From Mogibacterium sp. (GTDB lineage Bacteria > Bacillota > Clostridia > Peptostreptococcales > Anaerovoracaceae): 64,000 nt of DNA. Where the stretch lies: the NCBI GenBank assembly GCA_017433975.1, contig JAFRGD010000014.1, positions 62,001 through 126,000 on the forward strand. Direction: 5' to 3'. Position 1 is the first letter of the stretch. The number at the start of each line of letters is the position of its first letter. The translations under genes were made by a program, and so were the position numbers. Below the pieces are notes generated by a model that was given only the letters and a program-made list of their open reading frames with translations, made no database searches and was not told where the DNA came from. This document shows, in pieces, positions 25,185 through 34,025 of the stretch.

Positions 25185-26123
25185 TTAATAATTCTTCGAA
25201 TAATCGACGTCGAACTTCTTCTCCGGGTCGTACGGTCTGGTCGCAGGGTCAAAGCCGCCTCTGCCCTTGTGGCCGTTCGCCATCTGGCCGTTATCCCACA
25301 GGATATCGATACCGGACAGATACGAGTTCTTTGGATTGATCAGGAATTCGAAGACCTTGGCGACCTCTTCCGGATATCCCGGACGGCCGAAGGCTGTGGT
25401 CTCGACCATCTTGGCGAGTCTTTCCTTGTAATCCAGGCCGCCCGCCTCGAGGTCCGCCTTGGACCGCGGCGTCTCGCAGAAGCCGATGGAAACCGTATTG
25501 ATCTTGATTCCTTTTCTCCGGCCAAGCGCATAGCAGCAGTTCCTGCACAGCCAGTAGATGAAGCAGCGGGAATACGTATATGCCATGTTGGAAGGCATCT
25601 GTCCGCCGCCCATCTTGTCGCCGAGATCCTTGCAGAAGTGGCACAGCTCGGTATAGAATGCCTGCCGGTCTGTGAACGCCTTGTCGAAGATCTCCGTCGG
25701 ATATTTGTCAAACGGGACCATGTGCGCCGTCTGCGAGCTGATGTTCATGATCGAGCTGCCTTCTTCCATGACCTGATAGAACGCTTCGTTCATGTTCAGC
25801 GTGCCGATGGCCTCCACGCGGACGATGGCGTCATAGCTTGCAAACGCAGGCGTCAGACCCGCCAGGTGGATCAGGCCCTGCACCTTGCCCATGGATTTCG
25901 CCTTAGCCGCGAGTGCATCGCACTGCACACGGTCGGAAACGTCGCACGTCATGCATTCAACATCGGTGTATCCTTCTGCGATCAGTTCCTGTTTGAACGC
26001 TTCGTTCCTCTCGGCGTTAACGTCTGCAAAAAGAACTTTGTAGCCGGACGCGAGCATCTCGCGAACCGCAGCAGAACCGATGCCGCCGGTTCCGCCGGTA
26101 ACAACACAAACTAACTTATCCAT
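25185..26123 (-). CDS. SDR-family protein with Arg in place of catalytic Lys
   Basis: 312 residues with a TGGTGGIG nucleotide loop, HLAG, the Ser of MNISSQTA, but YTYSR where SDRs have Tyr-x-x-x-Lys. The Lys normally positions the nicotinamide ribose and lowers the Tyr pKa; Arg is rare but not always inactive. Insertions around residues 145-185 contain several Cys (CHFCKDL, CRNCCYAL), and a C-terminal tail of about 35 residues is rich in Gly/Pro/Asp. Relative of 15104-15946. AGGAGG site. It is followed in the operon order PanB-like 3, PanB-like 2, SDR. Confidence 0.85.
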   Translation of the reverse strand: MDKLVCVVTGGTGGIGSAAVREMLASGYKVLFADVNAERNEAFKQELIAEGYTDVECMTCDVSDRVQCDALAAKAKSMGKVQGLIHLAGLTPAFASYDAIVRVEAIGTLNMNEAFYQVMEEGSSIMNISSQTAHMVPFDKYPTEIFDKAFTDRQAFYTELCHFCKDLGDKMGGGQMPSNMAYTYSRCFIYWLCRNCCYALGRRKGIKINTVSIGFCETPRSKADLEAGGLDYKERLAKMVETTAFGRPGYPEEVAKVFEFLINPKNSYLSGIDILWDNGQMANGHKGRGGFDPATRPYDPEKKFDVDYSKNY

Positions 26124-26161
26124 TATTCCTCCTCATTAAACGACCTTTCCTGCTTGTCAGA

Positions 26162-27049
26162 TTAAAGAGTCTCGAGCATGCTCAGGAACTTCTCGACCTC
26201 TGCCTGGTCGTCCATTCCCCAGCCGTTCTCCTCTGCAGGATATGCTTCGGATTCGATCTCTGCCTTGAACTCCGCAACGCCCTTGATGCAGATGTCAGCA
26301 ACGCTGGCGCCGCCGTAGGACTTCGCGTGGCGGGTCGCAGCCGCGCCAGGGATCATGCCCCAGAGGTCGTAAACGACCATCTCGGAACCGTCTGCAGGAG
26401 CAGAGCCGGCAACCTGAACGACCGGAATGCGGAGCTTCTTCGCGATGCCCGCAGTAACCTCACGCGCGGTCATCTCGATGGTCATGCCCTTCATGCCGTT
26501 TTCCTGATACTCGTACGCCATCTTGGCAACCTTCATTGCGCTCTCAGCGGTCTTGCCCTGTTTGCGGTATCCGCCGAACTGGCCGGTCTGCCATCCGGAG
26601 AGAACGCCGACGTGACCGAAGGACGGAATGTAGTTGTCCGACAGATATTTGAGCATGTCATTTGTAATACCCATGCACAGTACGCTGTCCGCACCGTCGC
26701 CGACGACGAGAGCTGAGCTCTCAAGCGCGGTCTTATTGTCCGCATACATGTGCGTCTGCAGGAACATGTTCAGACAGGTCTTTGGAGCCATCTTTCTGAT
26801 CATGCGGGTCCACATAGGACCGTTGGCTGCTCTGGATGCTACGGTGTCTCCCGGAGGGGCGTAACGGATGAGGTCCGCGCCGCCGAGTTCAGCGTACATC
26901 GAAAAAATCGGGTCGAGGCCGGCAACGCCGATCATCGTAATCTTTTTGCCTTCGTCCTTCATCTTCTGAAGATGCCAGATCGTCTTCACGCCCTTATCCA
27001 TGTTGATGGACGTGGTTTGGACTTTTTGGCCTTTTTTCTCTTCTGCCAT
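26162..27049 (-). CDS. Divergent PanB-like protein 2
   Basis: About 295 residues. Same landmarks as the paralogue at 20809: KMKDEGKKITMIGVAGLDPI at the strand-1 position, GADLIRYAPPGDT where PanB has GDSLGM, DGADSVLCMGITND for the KLEGG strand, FGHVGVLSGWQT, GKTAESAMKV, MTIEMTAREVT and PADGSEMVVYD. Metal-binding Asp and Lys positions are replaced while the late Glu stays. I use ATG 27049 because GGAGG lies at a proper distance; the ATG two codons earlier is too close. Terminator 27095-27126 separates it from the next paralogue, so it may have its own promoter or read-through. Confidence 0.82.
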   Translation of the reverse strand: MAEEKKGQKVQTTSINMDKGVKTIWHLQKMKDEGKKITMIGVAGLDPIFSMYAELGGADLIRYAPPGDTVASRAANGPMWTRMIRKMAPKTCLNMFLQTHMYADNKTALESSALVVGDGADSVLCMGITNDMLKYLSDNYIPSFGHVGVLSGWQTGQFGGYRKQGKTAESAMKVAKMAYEYQENGMKGMTIEMTAREVTAGIAKKLRIPVVQVAGSAPADGSEMVVYDLWGMIPGAAATRHAKSYGGASVADICIKGVAEFKAEIESEAYPAEENGWGMDDQAEVEKFLSMLETL

Positions 27050-27094
27050 TTTCATACCTCCATTATGAAAAAATCAACTGCTCAGGTTTTAAGA

Positions 27095-27126
27095 AAGCCC
27101 CATCAAACGTGACTTTGATGGGGCTT
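27095..27126. terminator. Intrinsic terminator between two PanB-like genes
   Basis: AAGCCCCATCAAA (27095-27107) and TTTGATGGGGCTT (27114-27126), 13 bp perfect, with T-rich flanks on both sides. Partial termination could set the ratio of the two PanB-like proteins. Confidence 0.8.
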
Positions 27127-27152
27127 TTCTACTACAACGAACTTAAGAAATT

Positions 27153-28019
27153 TTAGAACTTCGCAATCGCGTCGTTGAACTTAGCAAGCTCTGCCTCGTC
27201 CATTCCCCAGCCGTGCTCTTCGAGTGGGTATGCGCCGGTCTTGACTTCCTGTGTGAAGCCCGCGAGACCCTTGATGGTCTCCATCATGACTGGAGCATAA
27301 ACCTTGGCGTGCTTGCCCATCATCTCCGGAGGCATGAAGCCGAGGAGGTCGAAGATAACCATCTCGGAACCGTCCGCAGCGCCGCCCGCAGCGACCTCGA
27401 TGACCGGAACTCTCAGCTTGGCAGCAATCGCGTCGGTGACTTCTCTTGGAGTCATCTCGACGGTCATACCCGCCATACCGTTTTCCTGATACTCATAGCC
27501 CATCTTGAAGACTCTCATCGCGTCTTCGCAGGTCTTGCCTACACGGCGATATCCGCCAAAGCGGCCGGTCTGCCATCCGGACAGAACGCCGATGTGACCG
27601 AATACTGCGACGTAGTTGTCAGCCATCGCCTTAACAACTTCGTTGGTGACGCCCATCGGCATGACGGAGTCAGCGCCGTCGGTCAGGATCTGCGCGCCCT
27701 TGCGGACTGCCGTCGCCGGATCACCGTAGTCTTCCGTCTGCATTACAGCGTTCAGGCAGATGTTTGGAGCCTGCTTGCGCTGCATTCTCGTCCACATCAG
27801 AACCAGTTCTGCGCGGTCATGTCCGGTCTCTCCAGGAACCGTGTAACGGACCAGGTCGACGCCGGCCTTCTCGCACAGCATCGTGAACATCGGGTGCAGG
27901 TAAGCGGTACCTACCATGGAGATCTTCTCTCCCTTGTTCTTCATCTGCTGAAGATGCCAAATGGTCTTGCGGCCCTTCTCAATAGACACTGTTTTGATTG
28001 CATCTTTATTCTCTGCCAT
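27153..28019 (-). CDS. Divergent PanB-like protein 3
   Basis: 288 residues, closest to PanB-like 2. Landmarks: QMKNKGEKISMVGTAYLHPM, GVDLVRYTVPGETGHDRAE, DGADSVMPMGVTNEV, FGHIGVLSGWQT, GKTCEDAMRVFKMGYEYQEN, MTVEMTPREVT and AADGSEMVIFD. PanB metal and substrate Asp/Lys residues are absent. The AAGGAGG site is good. It follows the MFS transporter gene on the same strand (65-base gap), suggesting that the imported compound is connected with the PanB-like proteins. A heteromeric complex with PanB-like 2 is plausible because PanB forms decamers. Confidence 0.82.
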   Translation of the reverse strand: MAENKDAIKTVSIEKGRKTIWHLQQMKNKGEKISMVGTAYLHPMFTMLCEKAGVDLVRYTVPGETGHDRAELVLMWTRMQRKQAPNICLNAVMQTEDYGDPATAVRKGAQILTDGADSVMPMGVTNEVVKAMADNYVAVFGHIGVLSGWQTGRFGGYRRVGKTCEDAMRVFKMGYEYQENGMAGMTVEMTPREVTDAIAAKLRVPVIEVAAGGAADGSEMVIFDLLGFMPPEMMGKHAKVYAPVMMETIKGLAGFTQEVKTGAYPLEEHGWGMDEAELAKFNDAIAKF

Positions 28020-28084
28020 TGTGTTTCCTCCTTGATAGGGTTGTTAAAATTGATTGTAATAGTTTCAGTTATAGTGATAACGGA

Positions 28085-29497
28085 TTAATTGCCAGCGAGT
28101 GCCGCCGCCTCTGCTTCGATTTCTTCTTTCGGGAAGCGGAAGCCGATGAACGCGACGACGAGACCAAGTGCGCAGATCAGAGCGCCGATCAGGAACAGGT
28201 CGTGCATCTGAGCGCCGAGGCCCTGTGCAAGGCCGTATACCGCTGTAATGATCGACGAGAAGCCGGTCTGCGAGAACTGGTACATGCCCTGCGCCGGACG
28301 GATCTCTTCCATCTTGAGTTCAGTCTGGAAGAACGCAGCGTACTGGGACTGGGAGATACCCTGGCCGATACCACCGATTCCGGTTGCGAGCAGGAGCAGC
28401 GCGATCGGGGAATCCGGTTTGAGCGACCACATGATCAGCAGTGCGACGATGTAAACGATAACGGACAGAAGACCGACAGCGCGGAATTTCTTCTTGAACT
28501 GCTTGCCGATGATACCACCGATGACGAGGCCGACGATGAACTGAACAACAGTCTGCGGCATCGTAACGGTCGAGGAGACGGTCTGGCTGACGCCCATGAC
28601 CTGCTGCGCGTAACGGATACCATACGCGCCGGCGGTGGTAGCATAAGCTACGATCAGCGCCGCTACGATAAAGGTTGTACGGAAGCGTGGTTTTGCAAAC
28701 ATCTTGAGAGGGACAGCCGGTCCTTCGATCGTGGTCTCACGCTTGATAAGCAGTACCAGCGCGACGATCGCGAGTGCGAGGAGGCCAAGGCCGATCCCGC
28801 TGAAGCGCTTGAACAGTCCGCCGCCGAGGGACAGCCAGAAGATCAGAGGAATGACGAAGATCGCCAGATACAGCATGCCGAGGAAGTCGAACTTCATGCC
28901 CGGGCGCTTTCTGTTCGGATAGAACAGCAGGAAGAGCACGAACGGGATGATCAGGAAGACTGCATAGAACGGCCATGCGATCTTGGCGCCGGCCTTTGCG
29001 GAAACGATGCCGGTGAGCAGCGGTCCGAGCAGGGCGCCGACCGCGGACATCGCCGCGAGGAAGCCGAAGTATTTCGGGCGCTCCTGAGGTGTTACAAGCT
29101 CTGCCATTACGCTGTACGGTGCCGCCATGAAGAGGCCGCCGAAGAAGCCCATCAGGAAGTATACGATACCAAACGGTACGATAGATCCGATGAACGGGAT
29201 GGCCAGCTTGCAGGCGAACTGCGCAAGGATACCAAAGAGAATAATTGTCTTTGCCCCAAACTTAGCAGAAAGGGAACCGGAGATCGGCAGCGCGATCATC
29301 ATGCCGGTGGACGCGATAGCCGCCATGAACGCGTAGATCAAGCTGTACATTGTATCAGTTGGATCCGCGAATTTCATCAGCTCGCTCGGCAAGAGAACGT
29401 TACTGCTGTAGCTGGCCATCATCATTCCTACCATCAGGAACAATGTAGCGAAGATCATGAGTCCTTTTTTGCTCTGGGATGCATTTGCTTCACTCAT
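28085..29497 (-). CDS. Major facilitator superfamily transporter
   Basis: 470 residues with twelve to fourteen membrane segments. MFS signature between helices 2 and 3: GSLSAKFGAKTIILFG; multidrug-type landmarks such as PYSVMAELVTPQERPKYFG and a GIGGIGQGISQSQY segment. It may be an importer or exporter; family alone does not tell. First gene of the minus-strand run MFS, PanB-like 3, PanB-like 2, SDR. AAAGGAG site. Its 315-base upstream region holds a TGAGTA-type motif and an 8-bp inverted repeat. Confidence 0.9.
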   Translation of the reverse strand: MSEANASQSKKGLMIFATLFLMVGMMMASYSSNVLLPSELMKFADPTDTMYSLIYAFMAAIASTGMMIALPISGSLSAKFGAKTIILFGILAQFACKLAIPFIGSIVPFGIVYFLMGFFGGLFMAAPYSVMAELVTPQERPKYFGFLAAMSAVGALLGPLLTGIVSAKAGAKIAWPFYAVFLIIPFVLFLLFYPNRKRPGMKFDFLGMLYLAIFVIPLIFWLSLGGGLFKRFSGIGLGLLALAIVALVLLIKRETTIEGPAVPLKMFAKPRFRTTFIVAALIVAYATTAGAYGIRYAQQVMGVSQTVSSTVTMPQTVVQFIVGLVIGGIIGKQFKKKFRAVGLLSVIVYIVALLIMWSLKPDSPIALLLLATGIGGIGQGISQSQYAAFFQTELKMEEIRPAQGMYQFSQTGFSSIITAVYGLAQGLGAQMHDLFLIGALICALGLVVAFIGFRFPKEEIEAEAAALAGN

Positions 29498-29663
29498 AAT
29501 AGACTCCTTTCTAAAACTTATGGAAGCGTCATCCTACTTTCTTAATACTTAAATTATAGTTTGCAAGGTCTGTGACAGTAATACGCACAAATGACCATTA
29601 ATAGTTCTCAAAAATGAGTACTTTTTTGGTATTTTCAACCCGTTTCAAACATGCCGGACGCGA

Positions 29664-29681
29664 CTACATAATTTTATGTAG
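29664..29681. promoter_or_regulatory. Inverted repeat CTACATAA-TT-TTATGTAG
   Basis: Perfect 8-bp arms with a 2-base spacer, midway in the 315-base divergent region between the MFS (minus) and SDR (plus) genes. Its right half with flank (TTATGTAGTTTTG) recurs at 22653. The same region holds AAAATGAGTA at 29611-29620. Typical size for a dimeric regulator site. I see nothing else in the gap. Confidence 0.5.
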
Positions 29682-29812
29682 TTTTGTGCAGAACGATTTA
29701 CATAACTTTAAGGATGGTCAGAATCTGCGGCAGATTTTAAACTGAAATCAAGCAAACCCGAAGCATCCCGTCGTTCCCGCAAACGACATTAAAAATGAAA
29801 GGAGAACCCGAA

Positions 29813-30751
29813 ATGAGCGAAGCAAGAAGACCGCAGATTGACCCGGAAGCACTGGCAGAAAAAACTCTTGATACGATCCAGAGCCTGGAAGATGTGTTCT
29901 GCCATTCTTTGGAAGGACAGGTCGCCCTCGTGACCGGCGGCGCCTCCGGCCTCGGATTCAATATTGTCAACCGCCTTTGCCAGGCTGGCGCAAAGGTCAT
30001 GATTGCCTCCCGCGGCGAAGCCCGCGGACGGAAGGCTGTTGAGATCTTCAAGGCCCGCGGCTTTGACGTATCCTGGGTTCAGGCAGACATGACAAAGGTC
30101 GAGGATTGCAGAAAGTCCGTCGACGCCACCGTCGAGACCTACGGAAGGATCGACGTTCTGGTTGCAAATGCCTCAGGTTGGTCGAACTACTCCTATCTGG
30201 ACATCGATGAAAAAGAATACGACCGTGTCGTGGACTGCGCGCTCAAAGGCGCCTACTTTGTTGGCCAGGCCGCTGCCCGTTACATGGTGGCAAACAAGAT
30301 CAAAGGCAAGATCGTCTTTATCTCTTCTGCGGCACATCTCAGCGAAGGTCCGGCGAACATGGTGATGAACACTCACTATATCGCAGCCAAGTCCGGCGTC
30401 GTCGGCATGACGAAGGGGATCGCCGGCGAACTGATCCAGTACGGCATTCACGTGAACTGCGTCGCTCCGGGCGGAATGTTCAGTGCAGGCGTCTTCACGC
30501 AAGGCGTGGAAGCCGGTGCCCTCTACGGAGAAGAATATCTTAAGTTCCGCAGCGAGAACGGCAGACTCACGCCGCTCGCAATGAATCCTGACCAGATCGC
30601 GCTTGCCGTGTTCGCCCTCTGCACACCGATGGCAGACTTCATGGTCGGTGAGACCGTCAACGTAAACGGCGGCGTCATGATGAACATCCAGCGGAAGCCG
30701 TTCAGCTTTACGGTCGAAGGCTGCATCCCGGGACCGGCAAAGGCGGAATAA
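29813..30751 (+). CDS. Short-chain dehydrogenase/reductase
   Basis: 312 residues; TGGASGLG loop, ANASG, the Ser of VFISSAAH, YIAAK, and PGGMFSAGV. Like the SDR at 7217 it has an N-terminal extension of about 30 residues before the Rossmann fold, and the two share the C-terminal FALCTPMADFMVGETVNVNG/AFCTPVADGITGETIFVDG layout. Start at 29813 (AAAGGAG upstream). Divergent from the MFS gene and followed by a LuxR gene. Confidence 0.9.
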   Translation: MSEARRPQIDPEALAEKTLDTIQSLEDVFCHSLEGQVALVTGGASGLGFNIVNRLCQAGAKVMIASRGEARGRKAVEIFKARGFDVSWVQADMTKVEDCRKSVDATVETYGRIDVLVANASGWSNYSYLDIDEKEYDRVVDCALKGAYFVGQAAARYMVANKIKGKIVFISSAAHLSEGPANMVMNTHYIAAKSGVVGMTKGIAGELIQYGIHVNCVAPGGMFSAGVFTQGVEAGALYGEEYLKFRSENGRLTPLAMNPDQIALAVFALCTPMADFMVGETVNVNGGVMMNIQRKPFSFTVEGCIPGPAKAE

Positions 30752-30778
30752 CTTCACAAAAAGCCTTATTTTTAAGAA

Positions 30779-30806
30779 TTGACGCAGAAAACGCACCCAA
30801 TACAAT
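30779..30806 (+). promoter_or_regulatory. Sigma-A type promoter for LuxR gene
   Basis: TTGACG, 16-base spacer, TACAAT, about 45 bases upstream of the ATG at 30852. Confidence 0.6.
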
Positions 30807-30851
30807 AAAGATATAACGTAAGTTATCCTTTGTTGTGTCGGGTGCTTTGTC

Positions 30852-31610
30852 ATGAAAACCAATAACATCTACGAACAGGTCTACTCGTTTGTCCGCACCT
30901 GCGGAGCGGTCAAGGAACCGAACGCCTTCTGTGAGACGATCGTCGAGCAACTCCCGTCAATCATTCCGTTCGACCAGGCCAGAATTCTTTACTTCACAGT
31001 ATCGGGCAAGATCAAGGGGTCTCAACTGTACGGCGTGAATAAAAAGTCCTGGGACAGCTTCATGGAATTCTACCTCGAGGACTCGGTCTATTACCGGATC
31101 GGATCGCAGAAGACGATGAAGCTGACGCCGGAGGAGAAGGTCTCCCTCCGCGACCACACAAAAGAGCAGGGGAAGGACAAAGGGTTGTTTTTCAACGCAT
31201 ATATCCGCGCGCAAAACATCAACTCCTGCCTGGCGATGGGGCTGGCGGACGCGGACAACTGCATCCGCGCGACGATCATCCTGGACCGGATCCGGCTCTC
31301 GTGTTTCTCGCAGACCGATCTGCAGTTCTTCCGGTTGCTGCAGCCGCTCCTCGAGCATCTTTACGCCAATCTGCTCCTTTCCGCACCGGACCTGCAGCCG
31401 GCCGGGACCAGCGCGACGCCAGCGTTTCAGCTGACACAAAGAGAGCGGCAGATCGTTCTCCTCCTCTGCAGTGGAGAAACGCCTGCCGCAATCGCCGATA
31501 AATATTCGATATCCGTCTCAACCGTCTACCGGCACATCGCCAACATCTATAAAAAGACCAATGTCCGGAACCGGCAGGAGCTGTTTGCCCTGCAGAAGAA
31601 CGGCCTGTAG
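30852..31610 (+). CDS. LuxR-type transcriptional regulator
   Basis: 252 residues. N-terminal sensor-like half with PFDQARILYFTVSGKIKGSQ and YGVNKKSWDSF, shared with the LuxR proteins at 22691, 37272 and 44674; C-terminal LuxR domain LTQRERQIVLLLCSGETPAA, SVSTVYRHIANIYKKTNV. No receiver domain, so probably ligand-responsive. No clear ribosome binding site at the ATG. Lies next to the SDR at 29813 and convergent with the formate/folate operon, from which it is separated by a 31-bp palindrome. Confidence 0.85.
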   Translation: MKTNNIYEQVYSFVRTCGAVKEPNAFCETIVEQLPSIIPFDQARILYFTVSGKIKGSQLYGVNKKSWDSFMEFYLEDSVYYRIGSQKTMKLTPEEKVSLRDHTKEQGKDKGLFFNAYIRAQNINSCLAMGLADADNCIRATIILDRIRLSCFSQTDLQFFRLLQPLLEHLYANLLLSAPDLQPAGTSATPAFQLTQRERQIVLLLCSGETPAAIADKYSISVSTVYRHIANIYKKTNVRNRQELFALQKNGL

Positions 31611-31623
31611 GCTCGTTGCAAAA

Positions 31624-31691
31624 GATGAAAAAGGGGACGGTTCCGGATTTCATCCCGAAAGATGAAATCCGGAACCGTCCCCTTTTTCATC
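31624..31691. repeat. REP-like palindrome, full site (31-bp perfect arms)
   Basis: Arms 31624-31654 and 31661-31691 are exact reverse complements over 31 bp with a 6-base loop. Each arm starts GATGAAA and ends TTTCATC around GGGGACGGTTCCGGA. It probably also terminates transcription from both sides. Same family as 46550-46614 and the half-sites at 5081, 57291 and 57785. Confidence 0.85.
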
Positions 31692-31698
31692 ATATTTT

Positions 31699-32466
31699 TT
31701 ACTTCTTGTACGCGTAGTAGTAGGCGAACGGGATGATGACCGCGCCGCCGATCAGGTTTCCGATCGTGACCGGTACCAGGTTTCCAAGCAGGAACGCGCC
31801 CCAGGACACGTCTGCGCCGAGGAAAATTCCAAGCGGTACATATGTCATGTTCGCGACGCTGTGCTCAAAGCCCGCAAAGACGAAGAGCATGATCGGGAAC
31901 CAGATTCCGAAGATCTTGCCCGGCAGGTCCTTTGCGCCAGCCTGGAACCAGCAGGCCAGCACGACCAGCACGTTGCACGCGATGCCGCGGATCACGGCTT
32001 GCATGAACGGGATTGACGCCTTGGCTACCGCAACCGCCATCGCCTTTTCCCAGACCGCGCCGGTATAGAGCCCGCTCTTCGCGAGCAGGAACGCGAGCAC
32101 GACCGAACCGATGAAGTTGCCGATATATACCAGGCACCAGTTCTTGAGCATCTGTCCGGCGGTGATCTTCTTATCCATCAGCGCCAGCGTCAGCAGGTTG
32201 TTGCCGGTGAAGAGCTCCGCGCCGCACAGGATGACCAGCATCAGCCCGACCGGGAAGAGCGCCGCGCCGATCAGCTTGGCCACCATGCTCTGGAACGCGT
32301 CGCCGCCCGCTGAAGTCGCGAGGATGAACACATGCGCGCCAAAGCCGATGAACACGCCCGCCAGCATGCCGAGCACCAGCATCTTGCCGGTCTTGAGATT
32401 CGCTTTCTTGACCCCGTTATTGATCCAGATATCCGCGATTTCCGCCGGGGAATTGACTCCACTCAT
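31699..32466 (-). CDS. focA: Formate/nitrite transporter family protein
   Basis: 255 residues with six membrane segments. Landmarks of the FNT pentameric channel family: SPAEIADIWIN at the N-terminus, GFGAHVFILATSA, CGAELFTGNNLLT and AGFEHSVANMTYVPLGI containing the channel His. It conducts formate (or nitrite/hydrosulphide) across the inner membrane. As the last gene of the fhs-folT-fchA-folD run, formate is by far the likeliest substrate: export when folate C1 units are oxidised, import when formate is assimilated. GGAGGAAG site. Confidence 0.92.
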   Translation of the reverse strand: MSGVNSPAEIADIWINNGVKKANLKTGKMLVLGMLAGVFIGFGAHVFILATSAGGDAFQSMVAKLIGAALFPVGLMLVILCGAELFTGNNLLTLALMDKKITAGQMLKNWCLVYIGNFIGSVVLAFLLAKSGLYTGAVWEKAMAVAVAKASIPFMQAVIRGIACNVLVVLACWFQAGAKDLPGKIFGIWFPIMLFVFAGFEHSVANMTYVPLGIFLGADVSWGAFLLGNLVPVTIGNLIGGAVIIPFAYYYAYKK

Positions 32467-32506
32467 GATACTACTTCCTCCAAACTACCGCACTGCGTAC
32501 TTTCTA

Positions 32507-33361
32507 TTACTGTAATGCTCGCTTCGCCGCGTCGACCACGTGCTTCATCAGCACCGTGCTCGTCACGGAGCCGACGCCGCCCGGTACCGGTGTGATGGCC
32601 TTGACGACCGGCTCGACCGCGTCAAAGTCCACGTCGCCCGCGATTCCGTTCTTCTCCGCGTCCCAGTTGATGCCGACGTCGATGACGACCTGATCCGGAT
32701 TGACGTATTCCGGGGTGACCGAACGGAGCTTGCCGGCCGCACAGATCAGGATTTCCGCGCCGCTTGTGATTGACGGTACGTCGACTGTCCTCGTGTGGCA
32801 GTTGGTGACCGTCGCGTTCTCGTGCATCAGCATCATCGCGACTGGCCGGCCGATGACCAGCGACCGCCCGATGACTGCGGCGCGCTTGCCCTTCGGCTCG
32901 ATCCCGTAGTAGTGCAGGATCTCCATCGCGGCCTGCGCCGTGCACGGCGGGAAGCCGATTGGATTGTTTGTAAAGACACCGGCCATCGAGCTGTACGTGC
33001 AGCCGTCGATGTCCTTGGCCGCCGCGATCCGCTCGCGGGCCTTTGTTCCGTCGATGTGTTTCGGCAGCGGCTGAAACATCAGGATCCCGTGGACGCTGTC
33101 GTCCGCATTCAGCTTGTCGATCTCCGCAAAAAAGTCCGCCTCAGCGATGTCCTCCGGCAGGACGACATTCTTGACCAATACGCCGACCTTGTCCGCTCTC
33201 TTGGTCGCGCCGCGCTCATACGCGAGATCGTCCGGCCGCTCGCCGACTCTGACGATCGCGATCGCCGGCTTGACGCCTTTTGCCTCGAGTTCCGCCACAT
33301 CCGCGCGGATCGCTTCGCTCAGCGCCTCCGCGACAGGTGCTCCCTTTAAAATCTCCGCCAT
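32507..33361 (-). CDS. folD: Methylene-THF dehydrogenase / methenyl-THF cyclohydrolase
   Basis: 284 residues, the usual FolD length. Converts 5,10-methylene-THF to 5,10-methenyl-THF (NAD(P)) and on to 10-formyl-THF. Seen: the catalytic-Lys region ERGATKRADKVGV is altered relative to the standard Y-x-x-x-K motif (YERGATKRA has the Lys later), FQPLPKHID for the LPLP substrate loop, FPPCTAQAAMEILHYYGI, VIGRSLVIGRPVAMML and TPVPGGVGSVTSTVL. Overlaps fchA by one base (TAATG). Because a separate cyclohydrolase (fchA) is encoded, FolD may act mostly as the dehydrogenase here. Confidence 0.93.
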   Translation of the reverse strand: MAEILKGAPVAEALSEAIRADVAELEAKGVKPAIAIVRVGERPDDLAYERGATKRADKVGVLVKNVVLPEDIAEADFFAEIDKLNADDSVHGILMFQPLPKHIDGTKARERIAAAKDIDGCTYSSMAGVFTNNPIGFPPCTAQAAMEILHYYGIEPKGKRAAVIGRSLVIGRPVAMMLMHENATVTNCHTRTVDVPSITSGAEILICAAGKLRSVTPEYVNPDQVVIDVGINWDAEKNGIAGDVDFDAVEPVVKAITPVPGGVGSVTSTVLMKHVVDAAKRALQ

Positions 33362-33978
33362 TATTCATACCTCCCGTAAATGCCCTGAAATACCGCTTCC
33401 GCCCGGTCAAGATACATATTCAGCATGTCGTCAACCTGCTTGTTGATGCCTGCAGCGTACTCCTTGTCCTTCATCAGACTGGTGTTGACCTTGACGTTGA
33501 TCGCAGCGCCCTTAAGCGCGCCCTGGCAGACCACGGCGCCGGTCGCCGCGTCCGAAATGACCAGCTTGGACCCCTTGGCCGCAAAGCCCTCCAGCAGTTC
33601 GATCGTTTCGCAGGTGAGCTCCATGATCTCGAGCGGCACGGACGCCGCCGTACGGAGGCACTTCTCGAGCGTCTCGTCCCGGCCCGGCTGATCCTTAGGG
33701 ATTCCATACGCCGCGGCCAGCGGTTCGAACGCCTCCGCGTCCTGATCCATGCACGCCGCCAGCCGGTCGCTGAGACCGGAGGCCTTGCGCATTAGTTCCT
33801 TGATCTCCTCCTCGACGTCGGCGTATTTCTTTTTGCCCACCGTCAGCGAGCCGACCATCACGCCGAGCGCGGCGCCGATGGCGCCGACCAGCCCCGAGGC
33901 TCCGCCGCCGCCAGGGGCCGGCAGAGAGGACTTCAGATCCTCCAAAAACTTCTCAATACTGTTATTTGTCATACTCAT
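33361..33978 (-). CDS. fchA: Methenyl-THF cyclohydrolase (formiminotransferase-cyclodeaminase family)
   Basis: 205 residues, helical. The N-terminal FLEDLKSSLPAPGGGGASGL is the PGGGS-type folate-binding signature of FTCD-C/FchA proteins, followed by LGVMVGSLTVGKKKYADVEE. It interconverts 5,10-methenyl-THF and 10-formyl-THF. In anaerobes such as purine- or amino-acid-fermenting clostridia it sits with fhs and folD, as here. Stop codon overlaps the folD start, so translation is coupled. Confidence 0.93.
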   Translation of the reverse strand: MSMTNNSIEKFLEDLKSSLPAPGGGGASGLVGAIGAALGVMVGSLTVGKKKYADVEEEIKELMRKASGLSDRLAACMDQDAEAFEPLAAAYGIPKDQPGRDETLEKCLRTAASVPLEIMELTCETIELLEGFAAKGSKLVISDAATGAVVCQGALKGAAINVKVNTSLMKDKEYAAGINKQVDDMLNMYLDRAEAVFQGIYGRYE

Positions 33979-34025
33979 ATCGTTATCCTTCCGACGCTTG
34001 ACAAGATTCCGCGGGTTACCGCGGC

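Noticed and set aside
20809-28019. PanB-like proteins as phosphoenolpyruvate mutase / isocitrate lyase family members
   Set aside because: They share the superfamily barrel but lack KKCGH and related signatures, and the alignment with the intact PanB at 47980 is continuous.
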